A stretch of DNA of 33,487 nucleotides from Chara braunii (GCA_003427395.1 BFEA01000023.1:1531208-1564694); one strand, 5' to 3'. Positions 1 to 9,353 are shown, numbered from the stretch's first letter. Numbers and translations are program-made. Notes: generated from the sequence alone by a model not told the origin.

Positions 1-164
1 GCCAACCCCCACCCACCTCCATCCCCCAAACATATATTTTTTTTTTTTTTGCACACACCCCATTCTGTTTTTTTTTTTTCTTCTTTTTTGAAGGCGCGGG
101 GTTGTAGAAGGCCCCCCACCACCCCTCTCCCGCCCGACCGTCCCGGCCTCCACGTGGGCGGAAA
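1..164. other. Low-complexity pyrimidine-rich edge, no gene seen
   Basis: The stretch holds T runs near 37-50 and 69-79 and a C-rich segment near 111-150. The reading frames across it are compositionally biased and resemble no protein. The gypsy RT homology reading towards low coordinates does not continue into this part. Confidence 0.5.
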
Positions 165-247
165 CCCTGTGAATGGTCGTTCACAGAATTCCGCCCCCGT
201 GACCGGCCGATCATGTTCAAGTGACCGGCGCCGGTCACGTTCACAGG
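165..247. repeat. Small GC-rich fold-back next to the truncated RT
   Basis: The ends CCTGTGAA (165-172) and TTCACAGG (240-247) are exact inverted repeats. GTTCACAG occurs directly repeated at 179-186 and 239-246. Inside lies a perfect 18-base palindrome, GTGACCGGCGCCGGTCAC, at 221-238, and a related GTGACCGG at 199-206. It begins about 9 bases beyond the last recognisable RT codon. It may be a small non-autonomous insertion, or simply the join at which the retroelement was truncated. Confidence 0.5.
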
Positions 248-255
248 ACCGGCAC

Positions 256-680
256 TGGCAATACCATTAACTCGTACAGACCGTACCTGGTCTGGAAAGC
301 CGTTTTGAGCTGGTCCTCGGGTCTAATAGCAATTTGATGGTATCCGGGCTTCATACCTATTTTTGTGAAGTACCGACATCCCTGCACTATATCCAATAGA
401 TCATTGATGCGAGGTAGGGGCTCCGCGTTCTTAACAGTGATGGCATTGAGGCCCCTATAGTCAATGCACATCCTTGGGGACCTCCCTTCTTAGGAACAAA
501 TAGGATTGGAGCATCATAAAGGGAGGTACTAGGCCAAATCCATCCCTTTTTTGTGAGCTCTTTGAGCTGGAGGCGGAGCTCATCCAACTCCGCAGGAGAC
601 ATCCTATAGATTCGTCCTCTACGTAACTTACTACCTGGGACGATCTCTATTGCATGGACAACCTCACTTTCCACCACACC
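256..680 (-). pseudogene. Gypsy reverse transcriptase, N-terminal part, inactive
   Basis: The first frame (677 to about 490) carries YRMSPAELDELRLQLKEL and APILFVPKKGG. After a frame change near 480-490 the second frame (471-241) carries MCIDYRGLNAITVKNAEPLP and YHQIAIRPEDQLKTAFQT. These are hallmark Ty3/gypsy RT phrases. The motif normally reading F-T-K-I-D-L-x-x-G-Y reads FTKIGMKPGY, so the first catalytic aspartate is replaced by Gly (codon complement at 355-357). Homology ends at about 256, before the YxDD box. The RT is therefore frameshifted, catalytically mutated and truncated. Confidence 0.9.
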
Positions 681-896
681 ACTGGCCCACTGGGCTCCTC
701 ATAAAGATTTGAATACTGTGCGACGACTGCTTTTGTTTCTGGGGGTGATTTTACAGCCTTCCCTTTCTCAGAGACAAAGACTAAGTATATGTCTTCCTCG
801 CAATTTTGTTTATAGTAGTTATAGAAGGAAGATGCACACATGCACCCGTAGTTTTCCACTAGATTGTTGGCTTTAAACTTCTGCAGTCTAACGGTT

Positions 897-1223
897 CTAC
901 CGTTGGGCAACTTGTGGATCATCATTTCTATCCCAATCGAATTGAGGTTGAGCAACGTCGAGGTAGTACATACCTAGCAGCATGTCCAATGGCATTTCGT
1001 CGCTAACAAGGAGCGAGATTTTATGTCTCAGTTCCCCTCCTCCATAGGGGAAGGTGGAGACTACGTTCTTGACATAGTCTTGTACAACCATGCGATGTTT
1101 GTTGGCTAGCGTTGATGCTACAAATCTATTGAGCCCCTGCACTTGTTCCCCTAAGCGCAGCCTATCCACACAAGCACGACTGATGAAGTTTCGTGTAGAG
1201 CCTACGTCTGGGACGAGACCCAC
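897..1223 (-). pseudogene. Gypsy aspartic protease (retropepsin-like), catalytic triad altered
   Basis: A 108-codon frame holds PDVGSTRNFIS near its start and PLDMLLGMYYLD near its end. This is the layout of gypsy proteases: D-S/T-G at the active site, then a hydrophobic I/L-L-G flap and C-terminal motif. The catalytic Asp is present (complement of 1206-1208), but the triad reads D-V-G instead of D-S-G or D-T-G. The first codon is not an ATG, so this is an internal polyprotein segment. The enzyme would normally process gag-pol; the changed triad and nearby frameshifts suggest it is dead. Confidence 0.8.
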
Positions 1224-1572
1224 TTTGCAGTCACCTACATCAACCTCTTTCGCGAAATGTTCACCCCTAGGACCTTAACTAATCATCGCCCAAAAGCTTT
1301 TGGGGTCCTTCCCTAACCACTCAGTATGTAACGCTTCTAGGGACTCAGACTCGTATCTCGAACAGAGCATCGGTGGGTCCGAATGTGTCTGCGGGACGAT
1401 GGATGGGTCACTAGCCTTGGCCAATGCCCGAAGTGGTGAAGGCAACGTTACCACTTCAGCACGAGTAAGAGCGGCTAACACTCCTACTGGCCCAAGGTGT
1501 TTCCTTGCGAGGGCTCGAAGATAAGCCCACCACTATTGGAAAGGCTACCTTCATGGTGACCTTTTTGCCTCG

Positions 1573-1614
1573 GCATGTCTGAGACGTGTGGCCATAGTTG
1601 CCACAGCTCAGACA
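1573..1614 (-). pseudogene. Gag CCHC zinc knuckle
   Basis: On the minus strand the codons read CLSCGNYGHTSQTC, an exact C-x2-C-x4-H-x4-C knuckle, the nucleic-acid binding motif at the C-terminus of retroelement gag. It lies between the gag core and the protease, as expected. It is intact here even though flanking frames are broken. Confidence 0.85.
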
Positions 1615-1789
1615 AGTACCCCTACCAACTCAGTCCCTCCATACCTCATAATCTAAACCAAGTTTTACCCATGCAGGTGTTCCTTGATAGCCTTGACCCT
1701 TGGACCGGCCTACCTTCTCCTTCCCGATCCCCCTAGTTTTTTCTTTAATAGGCGCCACGACTCCCCCATCCGAAGTCTTGCTGGCCCCA

Positions 1790-2830
1790 TCCTACTCTGG
1801 CTCATCCCTATAGTCTGGGAAGTCGTCTATCTCAGTTGTCTGACCATCACGGTCGACGAACATGAGATTGCCTTTTTTCTTCCAGTCTTGGGGAAGTTTC
1901 TTCTTCCTACCATCTAACTGACCTTGATGCACCGACCCAAGCTCAGTTTGTGTGTCTAAGGCCTTCTTGTTGAAAGAAGTGGACATTATGTACTTCGATG
2001 TTGGCCTCATCCACCAGCTTATTCTTGGCATCTGTAGGCAAACATCTCAAATAGTCTGTGAGGAGCACCTGTGGGTCATAGCGCACACCTGGTACTACGA
2101 TCAATCGTTCTACGACGCCTTTGACTTCGCGTACAGTCCGGTACCATTTGGAACTGAGACTGTTGATCGCGTTAGAGGCCTTTTGAGCCCCTTAAGAGAT
2201 GTCACCTATTGTACATAGTTCGTACAAAGTCTTCCAATGCCTGGGCCTGGGCCCAGGCATCGAAGTTCTGACTATAACCCTGTTGTTGCACCAACCCGTT
2301 TAACCATCGTGTTGCCGATCCCTCTAGAAAGGAGATAGCGACTATAACTTCCTGCTCTGGACTTGTGAGTTTGTGCCCTCACATAAGTGGGCACAGTCCT
2401 CACCCAGGTGTCCAAGTTCACATCCTTCTTCCTGTCACCAGAAAAAGGCTTGGGACTCAGCAAGGGGCTCTTGGGCATCCACTGCATAGGTTGCATTGGC
2501 CAGGAGATTGTTGCAGTGGCTGCATAGCCACTGAGACAAGTTGTTGCACGCTAATCTCACCCTGCCCTGACTGTGGTACTGTAGCTGCCACCGTTCTCAA
2601 TGGCATGGGAGAAGTACTAAGGACCGGACCACTACTTGCTACTAAACCACCTGTTGGAAGCATGCCAAACATGGGAGAAAAGGAGGGTCGTACCGGCAAC
2701 GGCATCACTAAGGGACCCGCAGCCGAAGGGGGAGCTACAACATACTGAGGCTGCCTCATCATTGGGCGAGGAGCCTGCAGTGCGGCCAGAATCCAGTTCT
2801 GGCCAGCCACCAGTTCAACCAGCACTTACT
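1790..2830 (-). pseudogene. Gypsy gag core (retrotransposon gag domain), frameshifted
   Basis: A P/M/Q-rich linker (about 2825-2480) leads into the gag core. The segment KPFSGDRKKDVNLDTWVRT, near 2450-2395, has the F-x-G-x-x-x-x-x-x-x-x-W pattern of retrotransposon gag proteins. The reading frame then shifts near 2370, after which a different frame carries the SFLEGSATRWLNGL part (about 2335-2295), and shifts again before SFNKKALDTQTELGS (about 1975-1930). At least three frame changes occur in about 600 bases. Known function of the family is capsid assembly and RNA packaging; this copy cannot encode it. Confidence 0.8.
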
Positions 2831-3079
2831 AATGCACAACCTGCGTTTCTGCCACGCAAAGGAGCGAGCTACGCAGTGTTTGCAACGCAGGGTCAAGTAT
2901 CAACTCATCTAGTGCCTCCGATCTATACTCTTGCCTCCTCCTCCCTAGGCTAGCCTTTCTCAATATGACTCTTGCTGTGGCTAATCATGAAGAGTTTTTG
3001 CTTGGAGAATCTGATAACCCTCCGGTGTGAGTTGAGTCTGTTGCCTGACTTGCAAACCAGCAGGTTGACTAACGGAAAC

Positions 3080-3397
3080 CTAAGAGATACCTTGGCTAGC
3101 TCTGGACGAAATGGCCTGGGACACGGCCTGGGCCATAGTAGAGGCAGTAGCCATTATGGCCTCGGCGTGGACTCTAACGTCCGCTGCTCGAGCTGCTGCT
3201 AGTGTCCTCTCCGTGTTGGCTGTTGCTGCCCTATCCCTCTCTAATGTCGCCCGTTGCCTGGCTTCAATCCGCAGCCTCCTTTCCTCTCCCGGACTTAACT
3301 CCTGGAAAGTGATAGGTTGACTGAGAGCGGTTCTACGGGTGACTCTAAGAGGTTCCACTAGTCGTTCCTCCTCCTCACTACTGCCTGCATCACTCAT
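3080..3397 (-). pseudogene. Gypsy gag, N-terminal part
   Basis: A 105-codon frame starts with MSDAGSSEEEERLVEPLRV. It is acidic at first, then rich in Arg, Ala and Glu, with a likely helical or coiled-coil stretch around residues 35-75. A real ATG (complement of CAT at 3395-3397) opens the frame, so this is probably the original polyprotein start. A stop at about 3080 interrupts it, and recognisable gag-like phrases continue in other frames downstream (for example a Q-rich segment near 3010-3065). The role would be the structural capsid precursor of the element. It is identified by position and composition rather than by a catalytic motif. Confidence 0.6.
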
Positions 3398-5240
3398 GAG
3401 CTACAGTGTGTGTGATCTAAACTAGAATCCACACTGAATCCTACCTCAGCATGACATCCAACTAAGTATGATATTCTACTAGTTTCGGTCAGCCTGGAGA
3501 GCAGTAGTCAAGTGGTAAACTGAGATCCTACAGGCCATATTAATTTTATTTTTGGGGTACTCTGGAACAGAATGCATGCAGCAAAGAATACTAACTATCG
3601 GCAGCAGTCTGTTAGTTGTCAATCAAGTCCGCAACAACTAAATAATCAAAAATAAAATTGTGTCACCTATAGAGATGCATGTTGGATGGACTATTTTCTA
3701 ATTAGTTCCTCTACGAACATTTACCGGAATCCCCCCTCTACCAGTATCCTTCTTGAGTGGTCACTTTGTGTCAACGCCCTGAGCATCTGGTTGAGCGGCG
3801 TGTCTGAAGGTGTGCAATCCAGCCCACCCCTCTGCCCCAAGTCTATGCTGAACCTGCCAGCCCCTGCACCTTATTTCCCCTCGCATGTCCGGTTGATCTG
3901 CCTGATCAAGAGGCAGTTTGAGGACAGCCCTCGAGGTCCTCGGGAATTATTTAATGTCGCAGACAGGACGACGATCACAGCCAGGGTTCAATCCGGAACC
4001 CGCCAGAAACATTTACAGAGCGTCTGGTAAGCGTATGTTCAAAGGGCTGGCATGCCCGGCATGACCTCTATTGCGCAGCAGAAGAACCAAGGACTTGCGG
4101 CGAAGCATGCGTGTAGTAGTCCCAGCGGGTTGGCATGGTGACCGTGACCCGAGTGCTTCGTCCAGGGCACTTCAGATTCGCCTGTCACCCACCAGCTTGC
4201 TGCCCAGGAAGAATGTTGACTCTCAAGGTTAAGCGCTCATGACACCTCACAATGAGAGAACTCTCAAGGCAGGACTCACTTCCTCACAGTAAGAAGTAAT
4301 AGAGAGGGTAGATAAGGCAGAGAGCAACGTAGCTGATAATGCTGCGCCCATCCACAGATTTCTCACCGGCAACCTGACGTGCATTTATGATGATCGGTCT
4401 TTGCCTCGGCACAACAAACAGCAGAATGCAGTTCCACCTCGGCTTAAATGCCACATCGGCGAGCTCTCATCATCCAGCGTACACCCCTATGTCACCACAT
4501 AGCCTTCCTAGTGCGCCCACACGACCCTCGGCCGCCTATCGTTCAACGCCCAAGCCTTATCACTGCCCCACACCTCATGCGAAGCACCGAACAGCTATTG
4601 CGAAGAACCAATGAAGTGCAGTTCGATACCAAATTGGAAGGAAAATGAGCAATAACGAGATGACAATATCCAGATTGCACAATCACATTGAAAGCCAGAA
4701 AGTAGCACAGTGTCCAGAAAGCAGCATTGCACCAATATAACACCAGTGGAGAATAGTAACACTGAAAACCAAATGTCAATGAGATCTTGCCCTCGCCACC
4801 ACCAACATAAGTGTCCAGGCCCTTCTCCCTACTTAGGCTCGGTGTCCAGCCTACTTCCTACACAGCTACTGTCTGCCTACTAATTGAAAATGCAACTGTT
4901 GACGTCAGGAGCCCACGAAGTACTTGAAGATGTCACCCAATGCAGACCATCGCCAATACCAGGTATGTGCCCTCACATCATCATCATCATCATCCTTCTC
5001 TCTCTCCCTCGACTTACACCCACATCTTCCTTCTGTATACCCGAAGACCACCTCTGCGCCTCACTGTAGTCCAAGCCCCCGCCAGCTATGGAGGCTGGGC
5101 TATGGCTCTGCCCTCAGCAGCGCCCTACTACGTGCACGACTGCACGCACACAGCACTTGCCCTTAGCGCACAGCAGCACGGGAGCCTACACTGCGCTGCC
5201 GCACAAACTGGCAAGTGCCTGAATGAGCCTCCAGGCAGCG
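3398..5240. other. No recognisable gene; possible retroelement 5' flank
   Basis: This is upstream of the gag start on the minus strand and might contain the element's leader and LTR, but no terminal direct repeat can be shown. An imperfect inverted repeat, AATTTTATTTTTG near 3542-3554 and its complement near 3647-3659, bounds about 120 bases. A hairpin GGGTTC/GAACCC lies near 3984-4002. A short (TCA)n run occupies 4977-4994. The small frames across this stretch have no recognisable domain. Confidence 0.4.
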
Positions 5241-5259
5241 CTCTTTCCTATATGGAAAG

Positions 5260-5653
5260 AGTCTGCCTACCCCGGCGGCCTGGCTGGGCTGGGCCTGTGC
5301 CCAGAAGCTTCCGGTAGGCCCCAGGAAGCTGTGCCTCGATTGCAGCTGCTGGGCCTCCTTCGGTTGGCCCTCCCAACTGTCTGTGTATGATCCTGCTATT
5401 CTTGCCCAGGGCCTGCATTTCAGGAAAGGCCTGGAAGGCCGTCGAAAATCTTCGCTGCTCGGGCCTGGGTTCTCTCAACCAACTGGCGCGTCACAACTGC
5501 CTCGACCCCAAATACGAAATTGACAGCAATGGGCTCTCGGGATTTGTTAGGCCCGTCTTCACTTAGGGTGGGCACATCTGTATCAGGCCCCCTCAGGCCT
5601 GCTGAGGACCCAGATCCGCGCAGAAAGAGGAAAAGAGGGAAAAAAAGAAACAA
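5260..5653 (-). pseudogene. Unidentified frameshifted coding-like relic
   Basis: Two adjoining minus frames (5653-5420 and 5478-5248) have a balanced, protein-like composition, for example REPIAVNFVFGVEAVVTRQL in the first and EAQLPGAYRKLLGTG in the second. They overlap around 5420-5478 and differ by one base, as though a single frame had been shifted. I do not recognise the family; a gag or other retroelement fragment is possible. A hairpin with 8-base arms (CTCTTTCC and GGAAAGAG around TATAT, 5239-5259) lies at the low-coordinate edge. Chance remains a real alternative. Confidence 0.2.
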
Positions 5654-5875
5654 AGAGAAAAGAAAAAAGGAAATAAAGAAGAAACAACAATCTTTGATTG
5701 AATCATTACGAGGAGAAAGGCAGCCGTCCGCATGAGTTCAAGCATGACCGCAGAAGAACTCGTCTACTCATGCTGCAGATTTGCCACTGCATTCCTCCTG
5801 GGGATTCTTCCGAGTCCTCCTGGAAGGGTCTTCTTCGTTTTTTCCGTCTTCCCTCTTTTTCTTCCCTCCTGCTTA

Positions 5876-5903
5876 TGTGTGTGTGTGTGTGTGTGTGTGT
5901 GTG
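5876..5903. repeat. (TG)n microsatellite
   Basis: About 14 TG units without interruption. The hydrophobic and Cys/Val-repeat frames across it are artefacts of the repeat. Confidence 0.95.
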
Positions 5904-5924
5904 AGACTGTCACCAGGGCAAACC

Positions 5925-6097
5925 CTTCACCGCTCAGACGAAACAGCTTTACCTTTTTACCCAAGAACTGTTGAAATACAGACCCAAGTTCGAATCCAAA
6001 TGGTGATGGAATCAGCTGAATGAAACTATATATCAGAATAACATGGGGCCGGTCAGCTCAATGACGATATCTCAAGACCGTCNCCCTTCCTTTAGGG

Positions 6098-6129
<32 letters not shown>
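5925..6129 (+). repeat. SINE-like retroposon copy with poly(A) tail
   Basis: The segment contains AAGTTCGAATCC near 5986-5997, a good match to the polymerase III B box (GTTCGANNCC). It has a weak A-box-like CCGCTCAGAC about 55 bases upstream and ends in about 30 A at 6098-6129. The part 5965-6095 aligns by eye with 17480-17605: GAAATA, then ...TTCGAATC, then ATGATATCTCAAGG-like, then CGCCCT. A second copy and a poly(A) end support a retroposed element. No target-site duplication was seen. Base 6083 is an N. Confidence 0.55.
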
Positions 6130-6130
<1 letters not shown>

Positions 6131-6327
6131 CCTTGCCTTAATCTTCTATCAAGTAATATATAACATTTTAAATGTTATAGTCCGAGAGGTGCATCGTCCA
6201 ACAGGCCAGTCGATTGACCGTGGAATGCCTTCCCACCAGTTCGCTTTTGAGCAGACATCCACCTTATGAGTTATATTTTCTGCTCTCTTAGAGACGTTCA
6301 TCGTATGCATTCAGTAGTTCTGCGCGA

Positions 6328-6475
6328 GGGAAGGGAGGAGAGGAAGGGGAGGGAGAGGGAAGGAGAGGAGAGGAGAGGGGAGGGGAGGAGGGGAGGGGAG
6401 GGAGAGAGGAGTGTGGAGAGCGGAGAAGAACAGGTGGAAGAGGAACCTCTTAGGCTCCTCAACGCTCGCCAGCAG
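6328..6475. repeat. GA/GGGA-rich purine tract
   Basis: The plus strand is almost pure purine from about 6328 to 6418 (GGGAGAGG-type units), followed by A-rich runs near 6486-6512. The Glu/Arg-rich frame on + and the Ser/Leu/Pro-rich frame on - are composition artefacts. Confidence 0.85.
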
Positions 6476-6612
6476 AGAAGACTGTTAAAAAAAAAAAGGA
6501 AAAAAAAAAAAAGGGTAGAGACTGGCACAAGAGGCCAGTCAGGAGTTGGCCTGCGGAGAAAAGTGACCCGAGTAGCCGGAGGCGGAGCTTTTTAGCAGTG
6601 CATATCGGGTGC

Positions 6613-6833
6613 GGGGCCCACGAACGAAGAGGACTGGATATAACGCATGTATATGGACGTGTTTGCTGAAGAGTAGCGAAGAGGAGTGGATATAACGCAT
6701 GAATATGGACGTGTTTGCCGAAGAGTGCAGAAAATCGCGATCTATCTGGTTTCCCGCATCTACGCATAGAACAAGACCAGATTCAGGCGCTTAACCCGAA
6801 TACTCTTTGCTAGAAGTGAGTGGGGACTGCCCC
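6613..6833. mobile_element. Fold-back (MITE-like) element, family 1, copy a
   Basis: The left end starts GGGGC and the right end finishes GCCCC. The left arm has AACGAAGAGG...GGATATAACGCATG...ATGGACGTGTTTG. The reverse complement of the right arm reads AGCAAAGAG...GGTTAAGCGCCTGAATCTGG, which aligns with it. The left arm carries an internal tandem duplication of 52 bases (about 6625-6676 and 6677-6728). It lies downstream of the expansin exon on that gene's strand and so may sit in its intron. There is no coding capacity; if a DNA transposon, it is non-autonomous. Confidence 0.6.
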
Positions 6834-7359
6834 GTGCCCCTGCGACACACGCCCTCCACTCGTACGCCATACGTGTTCCCCAGGGGTCACGTACGTGTAC
6901 GTGTGTACTTGCATTCACGGGTTTTTGTCCATAACTGATGACATCACCAACAATTGTCAACACTGGCGGACGTTAAAATAGTGAATAGAAATGCTCGGTC
7001 TTTGCGTTAGCCGGGCCCCCCGACCGGAGGCCCCAACCCTGCACACCCTAAACCACCACCAGGTAGGGCAAGGGCCAACATGGAATATCCCCTTCACCGT
7101 GAGAGGTAAAAGCTATGAAGAAGAAGAAATGAAACGAAATGAAGCAATGGCCACATTGCTCTTCACACGCATTCCATGAAAATCGTTTCTTACATACGTG
7201 TGTATCGCTCAAACGCTTGCAGGGGTCCGCTGTATAGCCTGAGGAGTACTGATAGGCAGGGTAATGAAAGGCATAAAGTCGAGAGAAAATTTGATTGAAA
7301 AAAAAATAAAAAACAAAAAAAAAATAAAAAATCGGAAGAAGAGCTTCAGAATCTCTCAC

Positions 7360-7749
7360 CTTTCCTCCACCGCACCATTGCGTGTTGGGGTAGCCAGGGG
7401 GGCACAAGTCGGTGACCGTGAGACGGACGCTAGAGCGTCTGCAGGCTCTGCTGCCGACACACCGGACCTCCAAGCACATTCCGCACGCCAGTCCTCCCAA
7501 ATACACTCTCGGCGAACCCGCAGCAAATCGGTTTGCAAACAGTTGGCTTCCAAGTGGCCCATAACCACAAGCTCCGCCGCGACCATGGTCATCATAGAAG
7601 GTGGAATGACCATTTATCCACGGCCCCCGAGCCGACAGGAGCGGATTGCAAATGCCGCCAATGCTGAAACCCCTCGCACCGCCGACGTGGAAGCAAGCCA
7701 GGGTCAAGACGGCAATGACCGCTACTAGGAAAAGCTTGCTCGTCTTCAT
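7360..7749 (-). CDS. Expansin, first exon (signal peptide and DPBB domain)
   Basis: Expansins are secreted, non-hydrolytic proteins that loosen plant cell walls. The 130 codons start at the ATG complementary to 7747-7749; codons upstream in the frame lack an ATG. Residues 1-26 form a signal peptide (basic N-terminus, hydrophobic core LFLVAVIAVLTLACF). The mature part shows the double-psi beta-barrel motifs: INGHSTFYDDHGRGGACGYG (residues 45-64), LACGMCLEVRC (87-97) and VTDLCPPGY (112-120), with the expected cysteines. The frame ends at WCGGGK, followed by AAG|GTGAGA, a good splice donor at 7360/7359. The following residues turn into Phe-rich nonsense, as expected of an intron. The H-F-D motif and the C-terminal CBM63 domain should follow in later exons at lower coordinates, but none is recognisable in this window. 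The alpha or beta class cannot be fixed from this part. The gene may be intact with a long, repeat-filled intron, or truncated. Confidence 0.9.
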
Positions 7750-7947
7750 CGTCCTCGTCCTGGCGTCACTTAGCACTCCTTGGCCTGCAGACAAGGAGAG
7801 CCAGGTAGCAGCAGGAGGCAGGTAGCAGCAGGAGCCCCTGAAGAAGAACCACCAGCTTGAGGACAGTCAGACTGTTGCCGTCGACCTGCAATACTGTATT
7901 ACTGTATTGTGCTGCAGCTCCGCTCATCAATTCCTAAGCGGATTGGC

Positions 7948-7980
7948 TCCCCTCCCCTCCCCTCCCCTCCCCTCCCCTCT
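7948..7980. repeat. (CCCCT)n minisatellite
   Basis: About six CCCCT units in tandem. It lies roughly 200 bases upstream of the expansin ATG on that gene's strand, where it reads AGGGG. Confidence 0.9.
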
Positions 7981-7981
7981 G

Positions 7982-8316
7982 CTGCTTGGAAAAATGTAGC
8001 GGCCTGCAAAACGAAGAGAAAATGGTCACAAACAGTCACACGTACGCGACAGCTAGCCGACACCACCCCACCTTGGGGTGCGCAGCGGCTGCAGAATCCG
8101 CCCAGGAGGGTTTTTTTTTTTTTTTTTTTTTTTGGTGAACCCACGAGTTCCCCCCGCACGGGGGGGCGGGGTGGAAAAGTAGCGCCCTGCAAAACGGAAA
8201 GAAAACGATCGCAAACATCGCGGCCTGCAAAACGGAAACAACACGGTCACCAAAACATTGCCCCTGCTTGGAATCGTAGCGGCCTGCAAAACGGAAATGA
8301 AAACGGTCACACAAAC
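7982..8316. repeat. Four copies of a 35-base GCGGCCTGCAAAACGG motif
   Basis: Copies begin near 7996, 8179, 8219 and 8276. Each reads approximately GCGGCCTGCAAAACGG, then AAA..AAAACGGTCACA. The first and last share extra upstream sequence (CTGCTTGGAA...GTAGCGG), so the unit was larger. A T run (8111-8133) and a C6/G7 hairpin (8150-8166, loop GCAC) separate copies 1 and 2. Long open frames on both strands here come from the repeats and do not look like proteins. Confidence 0.75.
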
Positions 8317-8527
8317 AACCTTCACCCGTACAACAAATTCCAGCTGCATCCGTTTCCGCGTTTCACTGACTTTCACTGAGCACGCCATCTGAAAAGATCT
8401 TTCCCATGCATCTGAACGTACAATGCATCTGGTCATATACGTACAATGTGACGTGTAAGCGTCAAGGTTATGAGCCGCTGCGCCAATATGCCAAATGGAG
8501 CGACACGTGTAACTTATGCGCTCCACA

Positions 8528-8651
8528 AGCCAATCCAACGGTCGAGAGATCAAAATGACTCGACGATCCGATCATCGCGATCAGTTTACGCCCTTCACCA
8601 GCCAATCCAACGGTCGAGAGATCGATCCTCGATCCGACCATCGGTCGGATC
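8528..8651. repeat. 72-bp tandem duplication with hairpin
   Basis: The 20-base core CCAATCCAACGGTCGAGAGA lies at about 8530 and again 72 bases later at 8602, with similar flanks (TTATGCGCTCCAC and TTTACGCCCTTCAC). The right copy ends in a near-perfect hairpin: GATCCGACC (8631-8639) and GGTCGGATC (8643-8651). Confidence 0.8.
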
Positions 8652-8672
8652 AATCCCTTCGGACGAGAGGCT

Positions 8673-8840
8673 GGACAGGTCGCACTATGAAGTGTTTTTT
8701 TTTCGTTTTTTTTTTTTTAAAGGTCGCACTATGAAGTATGATCCACCAATCAAGCACAAGATTGATAGGGCTTGCTTAATTGCACCTCCCCCGCGATCAG
8801 CCAAGATCTTGAATGCATCTGGACATGCGGCGACCTGTCC
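8673..8840. repeat. Short inverted-repeat element with GGACAGGTCGC ends
   Basis: GGACAGGTCGC at 8673-8683 is exactly complementary to GCGACCTGTCC at 8830-8840. Inside, AGGTCGCACTATGAAGT occurs twice (about 8678 and 8721), separated by T-rich DNA. TTGAATGCATCTGGACATG near 8811-8827 resembles a phrase inside the fold-back at 16675-16785. It is a likely non-autonomous repeat without coding capacity. Confidence 0.5.
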
Positions 8841-9276
8841 TTCAGCATTTACAGGAAAATGTTTTTTTTTCCTATTAAAAAAAAATCGACCATTTCTCGA
8901 TCTATGCGTGTCATCCTTGCGCAGAGGGGGGGGGGGGGGCATGCTCGCTAATATTCTCTTTCTCTGTATCGTTCCAATTTTAACGGATGGCCCGACGAAG
9001 GAAATGCATTTAAAATCTTGGCGGATGTAGCGTGTTGCAACGACAGTCGTCCCCCGAACACAACGCACCTTCATTTTGACTGTATCGGGCCGCAAACATA
9101 CCTTGTATACGTACGTTACTACGTTCATTTTTCAGGGCGCGTTATATTCGGCGGAAGACGGTTGGACCAAAATGGGCCTCACGCCACCATTCTTGATTGT
9201 GTGCGAAAGTCGAGAGAAGGTTTACAAAAAAAAACTAAATAAAACATAATTTAAAATTAAAAAAAAAAAAAAAAAC

Positions 9277-9353
9277 AGTCGAGAGTTGGTTGGGAGTTGT
9301 CAGACTCTCCCAAAAAAAAAAAAAAAAAAAAGAGTTGTCAGACTCTATAAAAA
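9277..9353 (+). promoter_or_regulatory. Repeated GAGTTGTCAGACTCT followed by TATA-like box
   Basis: GAGTTGTCAGACTCT occurs near 9293-9307 and again near 9332-9346, separated by a run of A. The second copy runs into TATAAAAA (9346-9353). A TATA box about 30 bases before a pyrimidine-rich stretch could be a core promoter for transcription to the right, but no clear gene follows within the next kilobase. Evidence is motif-only. Confidence 0.25.

Larger units (their letters stand above)
256..3397 (-). mobile_element. Decayed Ty3/gypsy-type retrotransposon, gag to partial RT
   Basis: Read on the minus strand, this stretch has the order of a Ty3/gypsy (Metaviridae-like) element: gag N-terminus (3397-3080), gag core (about 2830-1790), CCHC zinc knuckle (1614-1573), aspartic protease (1223-897) and reverse transcriptase (about 640-256). 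RNase H, integrase and the 3' LTR are absent because homology ends inside RT at the LP of the Y-E-x-x-V-x-P segment. No LTR pair or primer-binding site could be recognised upstream of gag. Each domain lies in several short frames separated by stops and single-base shifts, so no functional polyprotein can be made. The assignment to the gypsy superfamily is strong; the family within it is not established. Confidence 0.9.

Noticed and set aside
3980-4010. GGTTCAATCCGGAACCCGCCA as a tRNA 3' end or retroelement primer-binding site
   Set aside because: It lacks room for a discriminator base and CCA after a normal acceptor stem, the T stem does not pair, and it simply forms a GGGTTC/GAACCC hairpin.
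6088-6097. TTTAGGG as telomeric repeat
   Set aside because: A single copy next to a poly(A) run, not an array.
7264-7728. 154-codon plus-strand frame antisense to the expansin
   Set aside because: It is the shadow of a well-supported expansin exon, starts in an A-rich run and has no motif.
7899-8553. Frames of 92-166 codons on both strands
   Set aside because: They are built from the 35-base repeats, C/G hairpin and T run; peptides contain homopolymers and no domain.
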